The notes beneath the pieces are model-generated. The model was given only the letters and a program-made list of their open reading frames with translations, did no database searches and had not been told where the DNA came from. From Leptospira sp. WS92.C1 (GTDB lineage: Bacteria > Spirochaetota > Leptospiria > Leptospirales > Leptospiraceae), in NCBI RefSeq assembly GCF_040833975.1, contig NZ_CP162130.1, forward strand, positions 819,501 to 883,500: a DNA stretch of 64,000 nt, in the 5' to 3' direction. Below are positions 37,295 to 46,679 of this stretch, piece by piece. Within the stretch, counting starts at the first letter, position 1. The number at the start of each line of letters is the position of its first letter. The translations under genes were made by a program, and so were the position numbers.

Positions 37295-40200
37295 ATGAAA
37301 ATATATATTTTTAAAAAGATATTTCACAAAATGACACACTTTGCCTTAGGCTTTCTGTGCATTGCATTTGTTGGGTGTTCTCAGATTGAAAATCTGGGAG
37401 GAAAACTACCGGACTTTATGACTTTTCTGATTCAGCCGAATGAATCCGCTCAATATTCAATCAATGGCAGAAATAAAAGCGTTTCTACCTCAATCGGATT
37501 TTCTCCTTTTGATTTGAACCTAAAAGAAAAAACCCATGGAGGGACTCAATACGACATCGCCAACTCTGTCGCTGTAACTCCCGACGGAGGGGTCGTTGTT
37601 GTAGGTACTTCCGATTCCGGCCAAGAATTTTCCGGAGCTTGTACTCCCGGAGCCTGTACCCCCGGATACAAAGACGTGTATGCAAGCAAATATGATGTAA
37701 ATGGAAATCGGTCTTGGACTCGTCTCATCGGTGCTTCTAAAGACGACGAAGGCTACGGAGTTTCTGTTCGCGGAGATGGTTCCATCTTGATCGCTGGTTC
37801 GACCAGATTTCTCAAACCTGACGGCTATACTACAATAGACACCTACCTTGTTCGACTGTCCCCGGAAGGAAGCATTCTCTGGCAAAGAACTCACGGAGAT
37901 CAAATTGCATTGGACCGACTGTTTGCAGTTCTACCTACCGAAGACGGTGGATTGATCGCCGTTGGTGATTCTGATTCGACTACTTTTCCTGGAAATCAAC
38001 CGGCGAGAGATGCCTATGTGGTTCGTTTGAATTCCAGCGGTGAAATCGTCTGGCACAAACTTTTGGGAGGGAACGGCGAAGATACCGCTAACGGAATTTG
38101 CAAATTAGGCGACGACTACTTCATCGCGGGCACGACCAAATCTTCGGATCTTCCTGGAACCGGAAGTATCAGCAATTTCTACGTAGCAAAACTTTCTTCC
38201 TCGGGACAAATACTCTCACAAAAGAGAGTCGGAAATGTAAATTACAACGAAGGAAGTGGAATCGCGTGTATTTCCGGAGGACCTCACGGAGACAGCGTTG
38301 TGATTGTTGGAAAATCTTCTTCAACCAATAACGAATACTTAGATAATTTGTATTTTGTCCAACTGACTCCGACGTTAGATACGATCTGGCAAAAAGTATT
38401 TGGCGGAGCGGGGAATGACAAAGCGACGGGAGTTGTCAGAGATCCACTCAATCCGAATTACGTTTTTATTTCGGGAGAAACAATCGGGAATTCTTTCCTA
38501 CCGTTTCAAGGAGGAAGTTCGGACGGATTTGTGGTTCGTGTGAACTTGGCGGACGGAAAGGTTCGTTGGACTTCCAGCTTGGGAGGAAGCGTCGGAGATT
38601 CCTTGAGTTCCATCGCGATTCGACCCGACGGATATATTTATACGGCTGGGAAAACACAATCTTCCGACATCGACGGAGAAAACCAAGGATCGCAGGACAT
38701 TTATTTGGCGGGCTTCAAACCACCCGTTCCGTTTACTGACACCACTGCGCCTACTCTAACAGGGGATCTAACCGTAGAAAGTTACGGTTGTGGGAAAGTG
38801 AGTTTAGAATGGCCTCACGCACAAATGGTTTTAGAAGAACAAAATGAATCCGGACTCAACCACTATTCCGTCTCTGTGGATTCGATCAAACGAGGGGTTA
38901 CACAAGGAAAAGCCCAACGAAAAGGTTCTGACAAACGAAACTTTGTTTTGAGCGATTTAGAACCAGGAAGCACGCATAACTTTAGGGTCGCTGCCGTGGA
39001 TCGAGCCGGAAATGAAAGTATCGCACTTGTAAAAACATTTCAGCTCCCGGCCAGCACTTCGAGTATCTGTACCGATACCGTAAGTCCTACGACTCCGAAT
39101 GTTAATTTAGGAGGTTTTCTCGGTACCGGTTGTAATCGATCCTTTCGTTTAGAGATCACTGGAAGTACAGATTCCGGTTCCAGTGGACTTATGGAATACA
39201 GAATTTACAAAAATGAAGTCGGCCCATTGCGAATATCGGCCAATGCCAATGGATCACCGTCAGCAATGCTCGATGTATCCAAGTTTCCCGGAGAAAGGGA
39301 TACATATCGTGTAGAAGCTATGGATCGTGCGGGGAATATATCCCCGAGTAGAACGATTGTTTATCATAATCCAAGCGATTGCGGATATGTGGCAACTCCC
39401 AAACGGTCCCGTCTTGCAACCTTAATTGTAACTCCGAATGAAGCTCCTCTAACGCCACCAGCAACTCGTAATGAAATTGCACAAATGGTAACAGGAGTGG
39501 GTGGAGAATTTGACTCGTATGGAGCAGTTCAATATTTAGATGAGGTCTCTTATGGAACACACGTTTTAGATCCGGTTTATATCTCTCCGGATTACATTCG
39601 GTTACCGGAACCGATTCTGAAAAACGGTTCCATCGGCTATTGTGAAAACATGAATGCTCTGAACGACGACTTTGGAGACAATTGTGATTCAGAAAAGATT
39701 TTCAATCATGCAATTGCATCATCCGGATTGAATCAATCGGACTATGATCATTTTCTAATTCTAACGGACCGAATGATTACTTCGTTAGCTAATGGGAAAA
39801 AATCATTTGCAACCGTTGTGTCGAATATCGAACAAGTTCGGCATATTAGCTTCCATGAATTAATGCATGTACTGGGTGAAAGCAGCACAGGTCATACGGG
39901 GGGAAATTGGAATTGTCCCGGTATGCCGGTAACTCTCAGTGTTCCTATCAGTGGAAGCCGCGGTCCTTTGACAAAAGCTGGTGCAAATCCGGATGATCCG
40001 TTATTTGGCTGCGCAAATACGTTAGGTCAATATCTCGACTTCTACAGCGCCGCGGGATATGGAGATGGTTATCATATTCCGGTGTATTTAAAAATGCTCA
40101 AAGGATTTTTGAGACCGGAACAAACAGCTACAGTCTCCTACCAAAATTATCCGAGTCAGTCTACATTGACATTGGATGCAGTGGAGACCAGAACCGCTGG

Positions 40201-40513
40201 ACTCAAACAAATTTTGATTCCGATTGGTAGAAACAACAATGGCCCCGCTCTAACGGGTTCCGTTTTATCATTAGAATATCGAACTCTGCGTGGCTTTAAT
40301 ACGCATGAGTCGTATTTTTGGACCCCAGTGCAAGGGGTACAGATTCGATTGATTCCTTATCCAGGATCCCTCCCGAATTTAATGGAAACAATTCTTATGG
40401 GAACGATTCTAACGAACGCTGGAACCACGCAACCTTTCCACTACGGTGACATTCGAATCGAAGTTTTACAGGGTGATACCGAATCTGCTAGAGTGAAAAT
40501 TTCCAGATACTGA
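37295..40513 (+). CDS. Lipoprotein with seven-repeat propeller, two FN3-like domains and HExxH metallopeptidase-like domain
   Basis: A 1072-residue exported protein. The signal peptide ends in IAFVGC, a good lipobox. Residues about 75-475 carry seven SBBP/PQQ-like repeats, each with a W/R-x-x-x-x-G-G-type turn (IWQKVFGGAGNDKA, VWHKLLGGNGEDTA) and a strand pair such as DGGVVVVGTSDS, consistent with a seven-bladed beta-propeller. Fibronectin type III-like domains follow at about 482-588 (AAVDRAGNES) and 592-695 (EAMDRAGNIS). The C-terminal part has SFHELMHVLGESSTGH, giving His854-Glu855-His858 and a possible third His further on. It lies antiparallel inside the protease array. A protease or adhesin on the cell surface is the best inference. 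Confidence 0.85.
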   Translation: MKIYIFKKIFHKMTHFALGFLCIAFVGCSQIENLGGKLPDFMTFLIQPNESAQYSINGRNKSVSTSIGFSPFDLNLKEKTHGGTQYDIANSVAVTPDGGVVVVGTSDSGQEFSGACTPGACTPGYKDVYASKYDVNGNRSWTRLIGASKDDEGYGVSVRGDGSILIAGSTRFLKPDGYTTIDTYLVRLSPEGSILWQRTHGDQIALDRLFAVLPTEDGGLIAVGDSDSTTFPGNQPARDAYVVRLNSSGEIVWHKLLGGNGEDTANGICKLGDDYFIAGTTKSSDLPGTGSISNFYVAKLSSSGQILSQKRVGNVNYNEGSGIACISGGPHGDSVVIVGKSSSTNNEYLDNLYFVQLTPTLDTIWQKVFGGAGNDKATGVVRDPLNPNYVFISGETIGNSFLPFQGGSSDGFVVRVNLADGKVRWTSSLGGSVGDSLSSIAIRPDGYIYTAGKTQSSDIDGENQGSQDIYLAGFKPPVPFTDTTAPTLTGDLTVESYGCGKVSLEWPHAQMVLEEQNESGLNHYSVSVDSIKRGVTQGKAQRKGSDKRNFVLSDLEPGSTHNFRVAAVDRAGNESIALVKTFQLPASTSSICTDTVSPTTPNVNLGGFLGTGCNRSFRLEITGSTDSGSSGLMEYRIYKNEVGPLRISANANGSPSAMLDVSKFPGERDTYRVEAMDRAGNISPSRTIVYHNPSDCGYVATPKRSRLATLIVTPNEAPLTPPATRNEIAQMVTGVGGEFDSYGAVQYLDEVSYGTHVLDPVYISPDYIRLPEPILKNGSIGYCENMNALNDDFGDNCDSEKIFNHAIASSGLNQSDYDHFLILTDRMITSLANGKKSFATVVSNIEQVRHISFHELMHVLGESSTGHTGGNWNCPGMPVTLSVPISGSRGPLTKAGANPDDPLFGCANTLGQYLDFYSAAGYGDGYHIPVYLKMLKGFLRPEQTATVSYQNYPSQSTLTLDAVETRTAGLKQILIPIGRNNNGPALTGSVLSLEYRTLRGFNTHESYFWTPVQGVQIRLIPYPGSLPNLMETILMGTILTNAGTTQPFHYGDIRIEVLQGDTESARVKISRY

Positions 40514-40562
40514 GAATATTCGAAGGATAGATCATAAAAGTCAGACGACTGAAATCAAACAG

Positions 40563-40582
40563 CAAGCCGTAAAAACGGCTTG
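40563..40582 (+). terminator. Terminator of the propeller lipoprotein gene
   Basis: CAAGCCGT (40563-40570), loop AAAA, ACGGCTTG (40575-40582), then AGCCTTTTC. The stem is a perfect 8 bp and GC-rich. It starts 50 bp after the stop codon of the plus-strand gene. Confidence 0.75.
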
Positions 40583-40622
40583 AGCCTTTTCATTCGGTGG
40601 CTATATTTCTTTGATTCTGAAA

Positions 40623-40657
40623 AAAAGCAAAGAGGCTGAAAGGCACTCTTTGCTTTT
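40623..40657 (-). terminator. Terminator of protease copy 3
   Basis: AAAAGCAAAGAG at 40623-40634 pairs perfectly with 40646-40657; loop 11 bases. It is the same hairpin family as after copies 2, 4, 5 and 6, 59 bp after the copy 3 stop. A/T runs on both sides could allow use in both directions between the convergent genes. Confidence 0.78.
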
Positions 40658-40716
40658 ATAAGATTCAAGTTCTATTAAAAAATGGATGAATGTAATTTTT
40701 TACTTTTACTTCAATT

Positions 40717-42417
40717 CTACAAACATCCGTTGAAATAGGTGGCTGGAGTGTCTGAAGTCAGATAGTGACTCCAGGTTGGAAATGGCATTAATTGTTGGCG
40801 TGCACGAACCCGTATGTATTTTTGCTGTCCCATCGTCACTGAGACCGCAACGGAAACATTGGGAGAGGAGCTTCCATAGGTTCCATGAAGAGCTACGTCT
40901 GCATGAAAGTCTTTGTATGGTGATGTATAAACTTCATAGTTAAAGGTAGTTCCTCCGACTAAAGGTCGTTTCCACTCAACAGTATTCAAACCCCTACAAT
41001 GCTCGTTGATCGTTTGAATTTCAAGAGGCATATAGGTTCCATTGCTTGCCAAATTCACGGGCGCGTCTAACGGCGAATATAAAAATTTATCCGAATTATG
41101 TGTATTGGAAACGCCATTCACAGCGTAGAGAGTTGCAGTTTCTTGAATGCGTTTTTTTACTTGAGCCGGCGTTGCTTGTGAATTGCCCGCTAAAAACATT
41201 GCGGCCACACCTGTTACGTGAGGAGCTGCAAAAGACGTTCCACCTTGTGTTACAATCGCACCTGTATGATCGAGCACCTGAAGCTGATCTCCCGGAGCGA
41301 AAATATGAATACAATCTCCTACGTTTGCTAAGGGAACTCTATTCATAGCTATGTCTGTCGATGAAACGGTTATAACTCCCGGCACGTTTACTGGAAAATA
41401 ATCCGAACAATAAGGATTATTTCCATAACCATTCGTTCCGTCATTTCCTGAGCTTACGACCACCGTAATTCCTAAGGAAATCAAATTCGCCAGGGCCGCT
41501 TTTTTCGCCGGAGTACTGCTACCCATTTTACCAAAACTCAAATTTACTACAGCGGGATCGATATGATTGTCAGCAATCCATTCAAATGCTTGAATCGTTC
41601 GACTCGATGGAGATCCTGCATCTGGGTCACAAGGAAAAATTCGGACAGGATGTAAATTGGGTCGCGTCATTCCAAGCGTTGAGGTTTCGCCAGAAATTGG
41701 ATTTGCGCCAACAATCGATGCGACCCCTGTTCCGTGACCGCTACAATCATCCGTTCCTCTCCCGTCATCGATAAAAGATACTCCCCCGGAAACTCTTCCT
41801 CCGAACTGAGGTAATGTGGCTTTGATTCCAGAATCTACGATATAAGCGTGAACCAGACTTGCATTGGTTCTATAATGATACAAATTGTCTAAGTCGAAAA
41901 GTCCCAAATTACGTTGGTCCACAATATCCAGTCCCCAGCTCCTTGGCTGCACGGTGATTAAAGTCTGATTTTCTCCGTGAAGAAAGACCGTTTGATCGGC
42001 TTCGATATATTGTACTCGTTCATCTTTTGCGAGTAATGCAATTTGTTCGTCAGTAGCCTGGATGGACATTCCATTTAGCACGGATTGAAATACGTGTTGC
42101 ACTTCGATTTGATAGGCTTCTTTCCATTCCGCAGCAATCGAAGTAGATTTTGCATAGGACTCGCTGTTTGGAAGGGCTTCGTCAAACACTACGATATATT
42201 TTCCCGGGATCCGATCGGGTAGATCTAAACCTCGCACTTTCGGATTTTCAATGGAGGAGATGGAAAGTCGACTGGTCAGGAACGCTGGTTGTTCGATCTG
42301 TAAGGTCGATAGTAGATTGGAAACGAAACTTTTTTGTTCGTTTTGGTTTTCACCGTTGGAACAGTATAGAAAGCCGAACATGAATACGGCTAAACAGATG
42401 ATCTTTATTTTTGTCAT
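40717..42417 (-). CDS. Subtilisin-like S8 serine protease, array copy 3
   Basis: A 566-residue paralog of the DSG subgroup. Signal peptide with Cys19 in FLYC, I9 propeptide, triad Asp195 (IVDSGIKAT), His228 (CSGHGTGV) and Ser395 (GGTSFAAPHVTG), oxyanion Asn in VSSGNDGTNGYG. Its middle part is the most diverged of the six (for example CDPDAGSPSSRTIQAFEW and LDHTGAIVTQ). The N-terminal 30 residues and the C-terminal 60 (KYIRVRARQQLMPFPTWSHY) are nearly invariant. AGAGGGA precedes the ATG. Confidence 0.93.
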   Translation of the reverse strand: MTKIKIICLAVFMFGFLYCSNGENQNEQKSFVSNLLSTLQIEQPAFLTSRLSISSIENPKVRGLDLPDRIPGKYIVVFDEALPNSESYAKSTSIAAEWKEAYQIEVQHVFQSVLNGMSIQATDEQIALLAKDERVQYIEADQTVFLHGENQTLITVQPRSWGLDIVDQRNLGLFDLDNLYHYRTNASLVHAYIVDSGIKATLPQFGGRVSGGVSFIDDGRGTDDCSGHGTGVASIVGANPISGETSTLGMTRPNLHPVRIFPCDPDAGSPSSRTIQAFEWIADNHIDPAVVNLSFGKMGSSTPAKKAALANLISLGITVVVSSGNDGTNGYGNNPYCSDYFPVNVPGVITVSSTDIAMNRVPLANVGDCIHIFAPGDQLQVLDHTGAIVTQGGTSFAAPHVTGVAAMFLAGNSQATPAQVKKRIQETATLYAVNGVSNTHNSDKFLYSPLDAPVNLASNGTYMPLEIQTINEHCRGLNTVEWKRPLVGGTTFNYEVYTSPYKDFHADVALHGTYGSSSPNVSVAVSVTMGQQKYIRVRARQQLMPFPTWSHYLTSDTPATYFNGCL

Positions 42418-42746
42418 AATCCCTCTTCACAATTTTTGTAATCTTCAATAGAGACTTTGGTACATTTCAATAACTTTTCGTATAATAGGAATTAAGCGTT
42501 TCAAATATGGAATCAAATATGTATTGTGTCTATTTCTTTCGGGAAAAACATTCAGAGTATCTTTTTTAGATGGAATCTTGGATCCGGGGTACTTCCGTTT
42601 TGATTTAGGAAATGTTCTGACGATTTCAGATCACTTTTCTGCTTCTTAAAATAAAAGCAAAGAGTCCGAGTGCACTCTTTGCTTTTTCTTAAATTCAGAT
42701 TCTATAAAAAAATGAATGAATGTAATTTTGTAGTTTTACTTCAATT
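42418..42746. repeat. Intergenic block A, second copy
   Basis: Near-identical to 34939-35267 over about 250 bases, including TCTTTTTTAGATGGAATC, GGATCCGGGGTACTTCCG and the terminator. Together with the similarity of copies 2 and 4, it supports duplication of a two-gene unit. Confidence 0.8.
42653..42686 (-). terminator. Terminator of protease copy 4
   Basis: AAAAGCAAAGAG (42653-42664) and its perfect complement (42675-42686) around the loop TCCGAGTGCA, the same loop as after copy 2. It is 60 bp from the copy 4 stop codon. Confidence 0.8.
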
Positions 42747-44435
42747 TTACAAACATCCGTTGAAATAGGTCGCGGGGGTGTCTGAATAGATAGGGTGACT
42801 CCAAGTTGGGAAGGGCATGAGTTGTTGTCGTGCGCGAACCCGTATGTATTTTTGCTGTCCTATTGTCACCGAGACCGGTATAGACATTTTGGAAGAAGAG
42901 CTTCCATAGGTGCCGTGAATCGTCACGTTTGCATGAAAATCCTTATATGGTGACGTAGCGACTTCGTAGGTAAAACTGGTTCCTCCGGATAAAGGTCGTG
43001 TCCATTCCACCGTGTTTGCACCTCTACACTGCTCGTTGATCACAGTGATACTAAGAGGCATGTAGGTTCCGTTACTTGCCAAACCTTCGGGAGCGTCTAA
43101 CAACGAATAAAGGAATCGGTTGGAATGGTGTGTAGCGGGAACACCTCCGACTACAAATCGAGTTGCAGTGTCAACGATGCGCTTTTTGGTTTGGGCCGGA
43201 GTCGCTTGTGAATTTTGCGCAAGGAACATCGCAGCGGTTCCAGCTACATAAGGAGCTGCGAACGAGGTGCCGATCGCTTGATACGTCCCATCACTAAGAG
43301 TCGCTGCCGAGACATACTCGCCTGGAGCAAAAAGGCTGATACAATCTCCTACGTTGGCTTCAAAATATCGATTGATATCTACGTCTACTGAGGACACACT
43401 GATTACTCCTGGAACGTTTACTGGAAAATAATCCGAACAATACGAGCTATTTCCATAACCATCCAATCCATCGTTTCCTGCACTGACAACGACAGTGACT
43501 CCTGCGTTGATCAATTTAGTCAGAGCCGATTTTTTTGCCGACGTACCGCTACCCATTTTTCCAAAACTCAAATTGGCAACCGCAGGTTTGATGTGATTTG
43601 CAAAAATCCAATCAAAAGCTTTGATGGTGTTGCTGCTGGTCGCACTACCTTCGCAAGGGAAGATTCGAACCGGGTGAAGTTTCGGTAGAGTGGTTCCAAC
43701 TGTGCTAAATCCTGCGAAAAGTGCATTGGCGCCGACGATGGACGCGACTCCTGTTCCGTGACCGGTACAATCATCCGTTCCTCTCCCGTCATCGATAAAA
43801 CTAACACCTCCGGAAACCCTTCCTCCAAACTGAAGTAATGTAGCTTTGATTCCAGAATCTACCACATAAGCGTGAACCTGACTTGCGTTGGTTCTGTAGT
43901 GATATTGATTGTTAAAGGTACTATGCGTTCTTTGATCGATTGAATCTAATCCCCAGCCATCTGGATCCGCGCTGATTAAAGTTTGATTGTCTCCATGTAA
44001 GAAGACCATTTGATCCGCCTCGATATATTGAACTCGTTCGTCTTTTGCGAGCAATTTGATTTGCTCATCAGTTGCTTGGATCGACATCCCATTTAGCACG
44101 TGTTGGAATATGTGTTCGACTTCGATTTGATAGGCTTCTTTCCATTCCGCAGCAATCGAAGTGGACTTTGCAAAGGATTCACTGCTTGGAAGAGCCTCAT
44201 CAAACACTACGATGTATTTTCCCGGGACCCGATCGGGAAGATCCAAGCCTAGAATTTTCGGGTTTTCTAAATTGGTGGAATAGAATCGACGCACTAAGGA
44301 ATCGGGTTGTTCTACTCGTAACGTTGACAATAGGTTGGAAACGAAACTTTTTTGTTCGTTTTGGTTTTCACCGTTGGAACAATATACAAAGCCGAACATA
44401 AATACGGCTAAACAGATGATTTTTATTTTTGTCAT
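42747..44435 (-). CDS. Subtilisin-like S8 serine protease, array copy 4
   Basis: A 562-residue paralog: signal peptide (Cys19 in FVYC), I9 propeptide, triad Asp193 (VVDSGIKAT), His226 (CTGHGTGV), Ser391 (GTSFAAPYVAG). The start at 44435 has the shared GAGAGGGA site. The catalytic core from about residue 250 to 398 is almost the same as in copy 6 (EGSATSSNTIKAFDWIFANH, SDYFPVNVPGVISVSSVDVD, SDGTYQAIGTS), but the C-terminal domain matches copy 2. It is therefore a clear mosaic of two paralogs. Confidence 0.93.
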   Translation of the reverse strand: MTKIKIICLAVFMFGFVYCSNGENQNEQKSFVSNLLSTLRVEQPDSLVRRFYSTNLENPKILGLDLPDRVPGKYIVVFDEALPSSESFAKSTSIAAEWKEAYQIEVEHIFQHVLNGMSIQATDEQIKLLAKDERVQYIEADQMVFLHGDNQTLISADPDGWGLDSIDQRTHSTFNNQYHYRTNASQVHAYVVDSGIKATLLQFGGRVSGGVSFIDDGRGTDDCTGHGTGVASIVGANALFAGFSTVGTTLPKLHPVRIFPCEGSATSSNTIKAFDWIFANHIKPAVANLSFGKMGSGTSAKKSALTKLINAGVTVVVSAGNDGLDGYGNSSYCSDYFPVNVPGVISVSSVDVDINRYFEANVGDCISLFAPGEYVSAATLSDGTYQAIGTSFAAPYVAGTAAMFLAQNSQATPAQTKKRIVDTATRFVVGGVPATHHSNRFLYSLLDAPEGLASNGTYMPLSITVINEQCRGANTVEWTRPLSGGTSFTYEVATSPYKDFHANVTIHGTYGSSSSKMSIPVSVTIGQQKYIRVRARQQLMPFPTWSHPIYSDTPATYFNGCL

Positions 44436-44763
44436 AATCCCTCTCAAGATTTTGCAATGATTGGAAAGATCTTTGATACATTTCAACAACTTTTCGTATA
44501 ATAGGAATTAATCGTTTCAAATATGGAATAAAATGTTTATTGTGTTTATTTTGTAAAATATTCAAAATAACTTTGCTTTGGCTGCGATTCGATCCGATTT
44601 CGTAGGTATTTCTGTTTTGAATTTAGGAAACGTTGCGAAAATTTCAGGAATTCCTTTGGTTCTAAAACTAAAAAGCAAAGAGGCCTGAGACGCTCTTTGC
44701 ATTTATCAAATTCAGATTCTATTGGAAAATGGATGAATGTAATTTTGTAGTTTTACTTCAATT
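44436..44763. repeat. Intergenic block B between copies 4 and 5
   Basis: It shares about 200 bases with the 5' flank of copy 2 (36948-37190). It holds the upstream region of copy 4 and the terminator of copy 5. No gene is seen. Confidence 0.7.
44675..44700 (-). terminator. Terminator of protease copy 5
   Basis: GCAAAGAG (44675-44682) and CTCTTTGC (44693-44700) with loop GCCTGAGACG; flanked by AAAA on one side and ATTT on the other. It is a shorter (8-bp) version of the hairpin shared by the array, 63 bp after the copy 5 stop. Confidence 0.7.
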
Positions 44764-46449
44764 TTACAAACATCCGTTGAAATAGGTAGCTGCAGTGTCT
44801 GAATAGATAGGGTGACTCCAAGTTGGGAATGGCATGAGTTGTTGTCGTGCACGCACTCGTATGTATTTTTGTTGTCCCATCGTCACTGAGACCGCTGCTG
44901 TTACAGTGGAAGAAGAGCTTCCATAGGTGCCCTGAATCGTCACGTTTGCATGAAAATCTTTGTACGGTGACGTAGCGACTTCGTAGGTAAAACTGGTTCC
45001 TCCGGCTAAAGGCCGCTTCCATTCTACCGTGTTCGCACCTCTGCACTGTTCGTTGGTTGTTTTGATATCGTGGGGCATGTAAGTTCCGTTACTTGCTAAA
45101 CCTTCGGGAGCGTCTAACAACGAATAAAGGAATCGGTTGGAATGGTGTGTAGTGGGAACACCTCCGACTACAAATCGGGTTGCAGTATCAACGATGCGCT
45201 TTTTTACCTGCGCCGGAGTCGCTTGTGGATTGTCTGCAAGAAACATCGCAGCGGTCCCGGATACAAACGGAATCGCAAAGGAAGTGCCTGTCCTTGTACT
45301 ATCGGTTCCACCAGCTATATTTGCCGCATCCACATTGTGTCCAGGAGCAAACAAGCTGACACAGTCTCCGACGCTTGCTTCGGGATATCGATTGATATTG
45401 ATGTCCACGGAAGATACACTGATGATCGTTGGAACATCTGTAGGAAAATGATTTGCACAAAAGCTATTCCCATAACCATTTTCTCCATCATTTCCAGGAC
45501 TACCGACTGCGATAACTCCTGCGTTGATTACGTTTGTGAGAGCCGTTTTTTTCCCATTTGTATGCGGACCTCCGAAACTCATATTGAGAATCGCTGGTTT
45601 GACGTGATTGGCAAACACCCAATCCAGTCCTTGGATGATCGTGGTGTCCGCAATCACTGCACCGCTACAAGGAAGGATTCGCACCGGGTGGAGTAATGGT
45701 AGAGTGGTTCCAACTGTTTCCGCTCCTTCAGAAAGTGCGTTTCCACCGATGACCGACGAGACTGCTGTTCCGTGACCGTTACAATCGCCGGTTCCTCTTC
45801 CGTCATTGATAAAGGATACTCCCCCAGAAACTCTCCCTCCTAAACGAGAGATGGAAGCTTTGATTCCGGTATCCATCACATAAACGTGAACCTGGTCTGC
45901 GCTGTTTTTATACTGGTATTGATTGTTTAAAGTGCCAGGTGTTCTGTCATCGATTGCGTCCAATGCCCAGCCTTGCGGATCCGCACTGATCAGTGTATGA
46001 TTGTCCCCGTGAAGTTTGTTTGTCTGCTCGGCTTCGATGTATTGCACTCGTTCGTCTTTTGCGAGCAGTTCGACTTGTTCGTCAGTGGCTTGGATCGACA
46101 TTCCATTCAATACATGCTGAAAGATATGTTGGACTTCAATCTGATAGGCTTCTTTCCATTCATTTGCAATCGAAGTGGACTTTGCAAAGGATTCGCTATC
46201 TGGAAGACCCTCATCAAAAACTACGATGTATTTTCCCGGAATCCGATCGGGAAGATCCAAGCCTAGTACTTTCGGATTTTTGATGGAGGAGGTGGAAAAT
46301 CGGCTAGCCAGGAACTGCGGTTGTTCGATCTGTAAAGTCGATAGTACATTGGAAACGAAACTTTGTTCGTTCGAATTCTTCTCACTATTGGAACAGTATG
46401 CAAAGCCGAACATCAATACGGCTAAGCAGATAATTTTTATTTTTGTCAT
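44764..46449 (-). CDS. Subtilisin-like S8 serine protease, array copy 5
   Basis: A 561-residue paralog of the DTG subgroup: signal peptide (Cys19 in FAYC), I9 propeptide, Asp193 (VMDTGIKAS), His226 (CNGHGTAV), Asn320 (GSPGNDG) and Ser390 (RTGTSFAIP). The catalytic domain is closest to copy 1 (DDRTPGTLNNQY, SGAVIADTT versus SGSATSDTT, VDVPTIIS). The C-terminal domain is closest to copies 2 and 4 (EVATSPYKDFHAN). The N-terminus differs slightly from the rest (NSEKNSNEQS). The start has an AGAAGGGA site. Confidence 0.93.
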   Translation of the reverse strand: MTKIKIICLAVLMFGFAYCSNSEKNSNEQSFVSNVLSTLQIEQPQFLASRFSTSSIKNPKVLGLDLPDRIPGKYIVVFDEGLPDSESFAKSTSIANEWKEAYQIEVQHIFQHVLNGMSIQATDEQVELLAKDERVQYIEAEQTNKLHGDNHTLISADPQGWALDAIDDRTPGTLNNQYQYKNSADQVHVYVMDTGIKASISRLGGRVSGGVSFINDGRGTGDCNGHGTAVSSVIGGNALSEGAETVGTTLPLLHPVRILPCSGAVIADTTIIQGLDWVFANHVKPAILNMSFGGPHTNGKKTALTNVINAGVIAVGSPGNDGENGYGNSFCANHFPTDVPTIISVSSVDININRYPEASVGDCVSLFAPGHNVDAANIAGGTDSTRTGTSFAIPFVSGTAAMFLADNPQATPAQVKKRIVDTATRFVVGGVPTTHHSNRFLYSLLDAPEGLASNGTYMPHDIKTTNEQCRGANTVEWKRPLAGGTSFTYEVATSPYKDFHANVTIQGTYGSSSSTVTAAVSVTMGQQKYIRVRARQQLMPFPTWSHPIYSDTAATYFNGCL

Positions 46450-46591
46450 AATCCCTTCTCTAAATTTTTGCAATTCTTAGAAATGTCTTTGATACATTTC
46501 AACAACTTTTCATATAACAGGAATTAAGCGTTTTAAATATGGAATAAAATGCGGATTGTGTTTGTCTTATGTATTCTCTGCTTCTTAAACT

Positions 46592-46626
46592 AAAAAGCAA
46601 AGAGGCCGAGGCACTCTTTGCTTTTT
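46592..46626 (-). terminator. Terminator of protease copy 6
   Basis: AAAAAGCAAAGAG (46592-46604) pairs perfectly with 46614-46626, a 13-bp stem with a 9-base loop, ending in TTTTT on the transcript strand. It is 54 bp after the copy 6 stop. The spacer 46450-46679 is shorter than the others and lacks block A or B between promoter side and terminator. Confidence 0.8.
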
Positions 46627-46679
46627 AGCAGATTCTATTGGAAAATGAAAGAACGTAATTTTTTACTTTTACTTCAATT

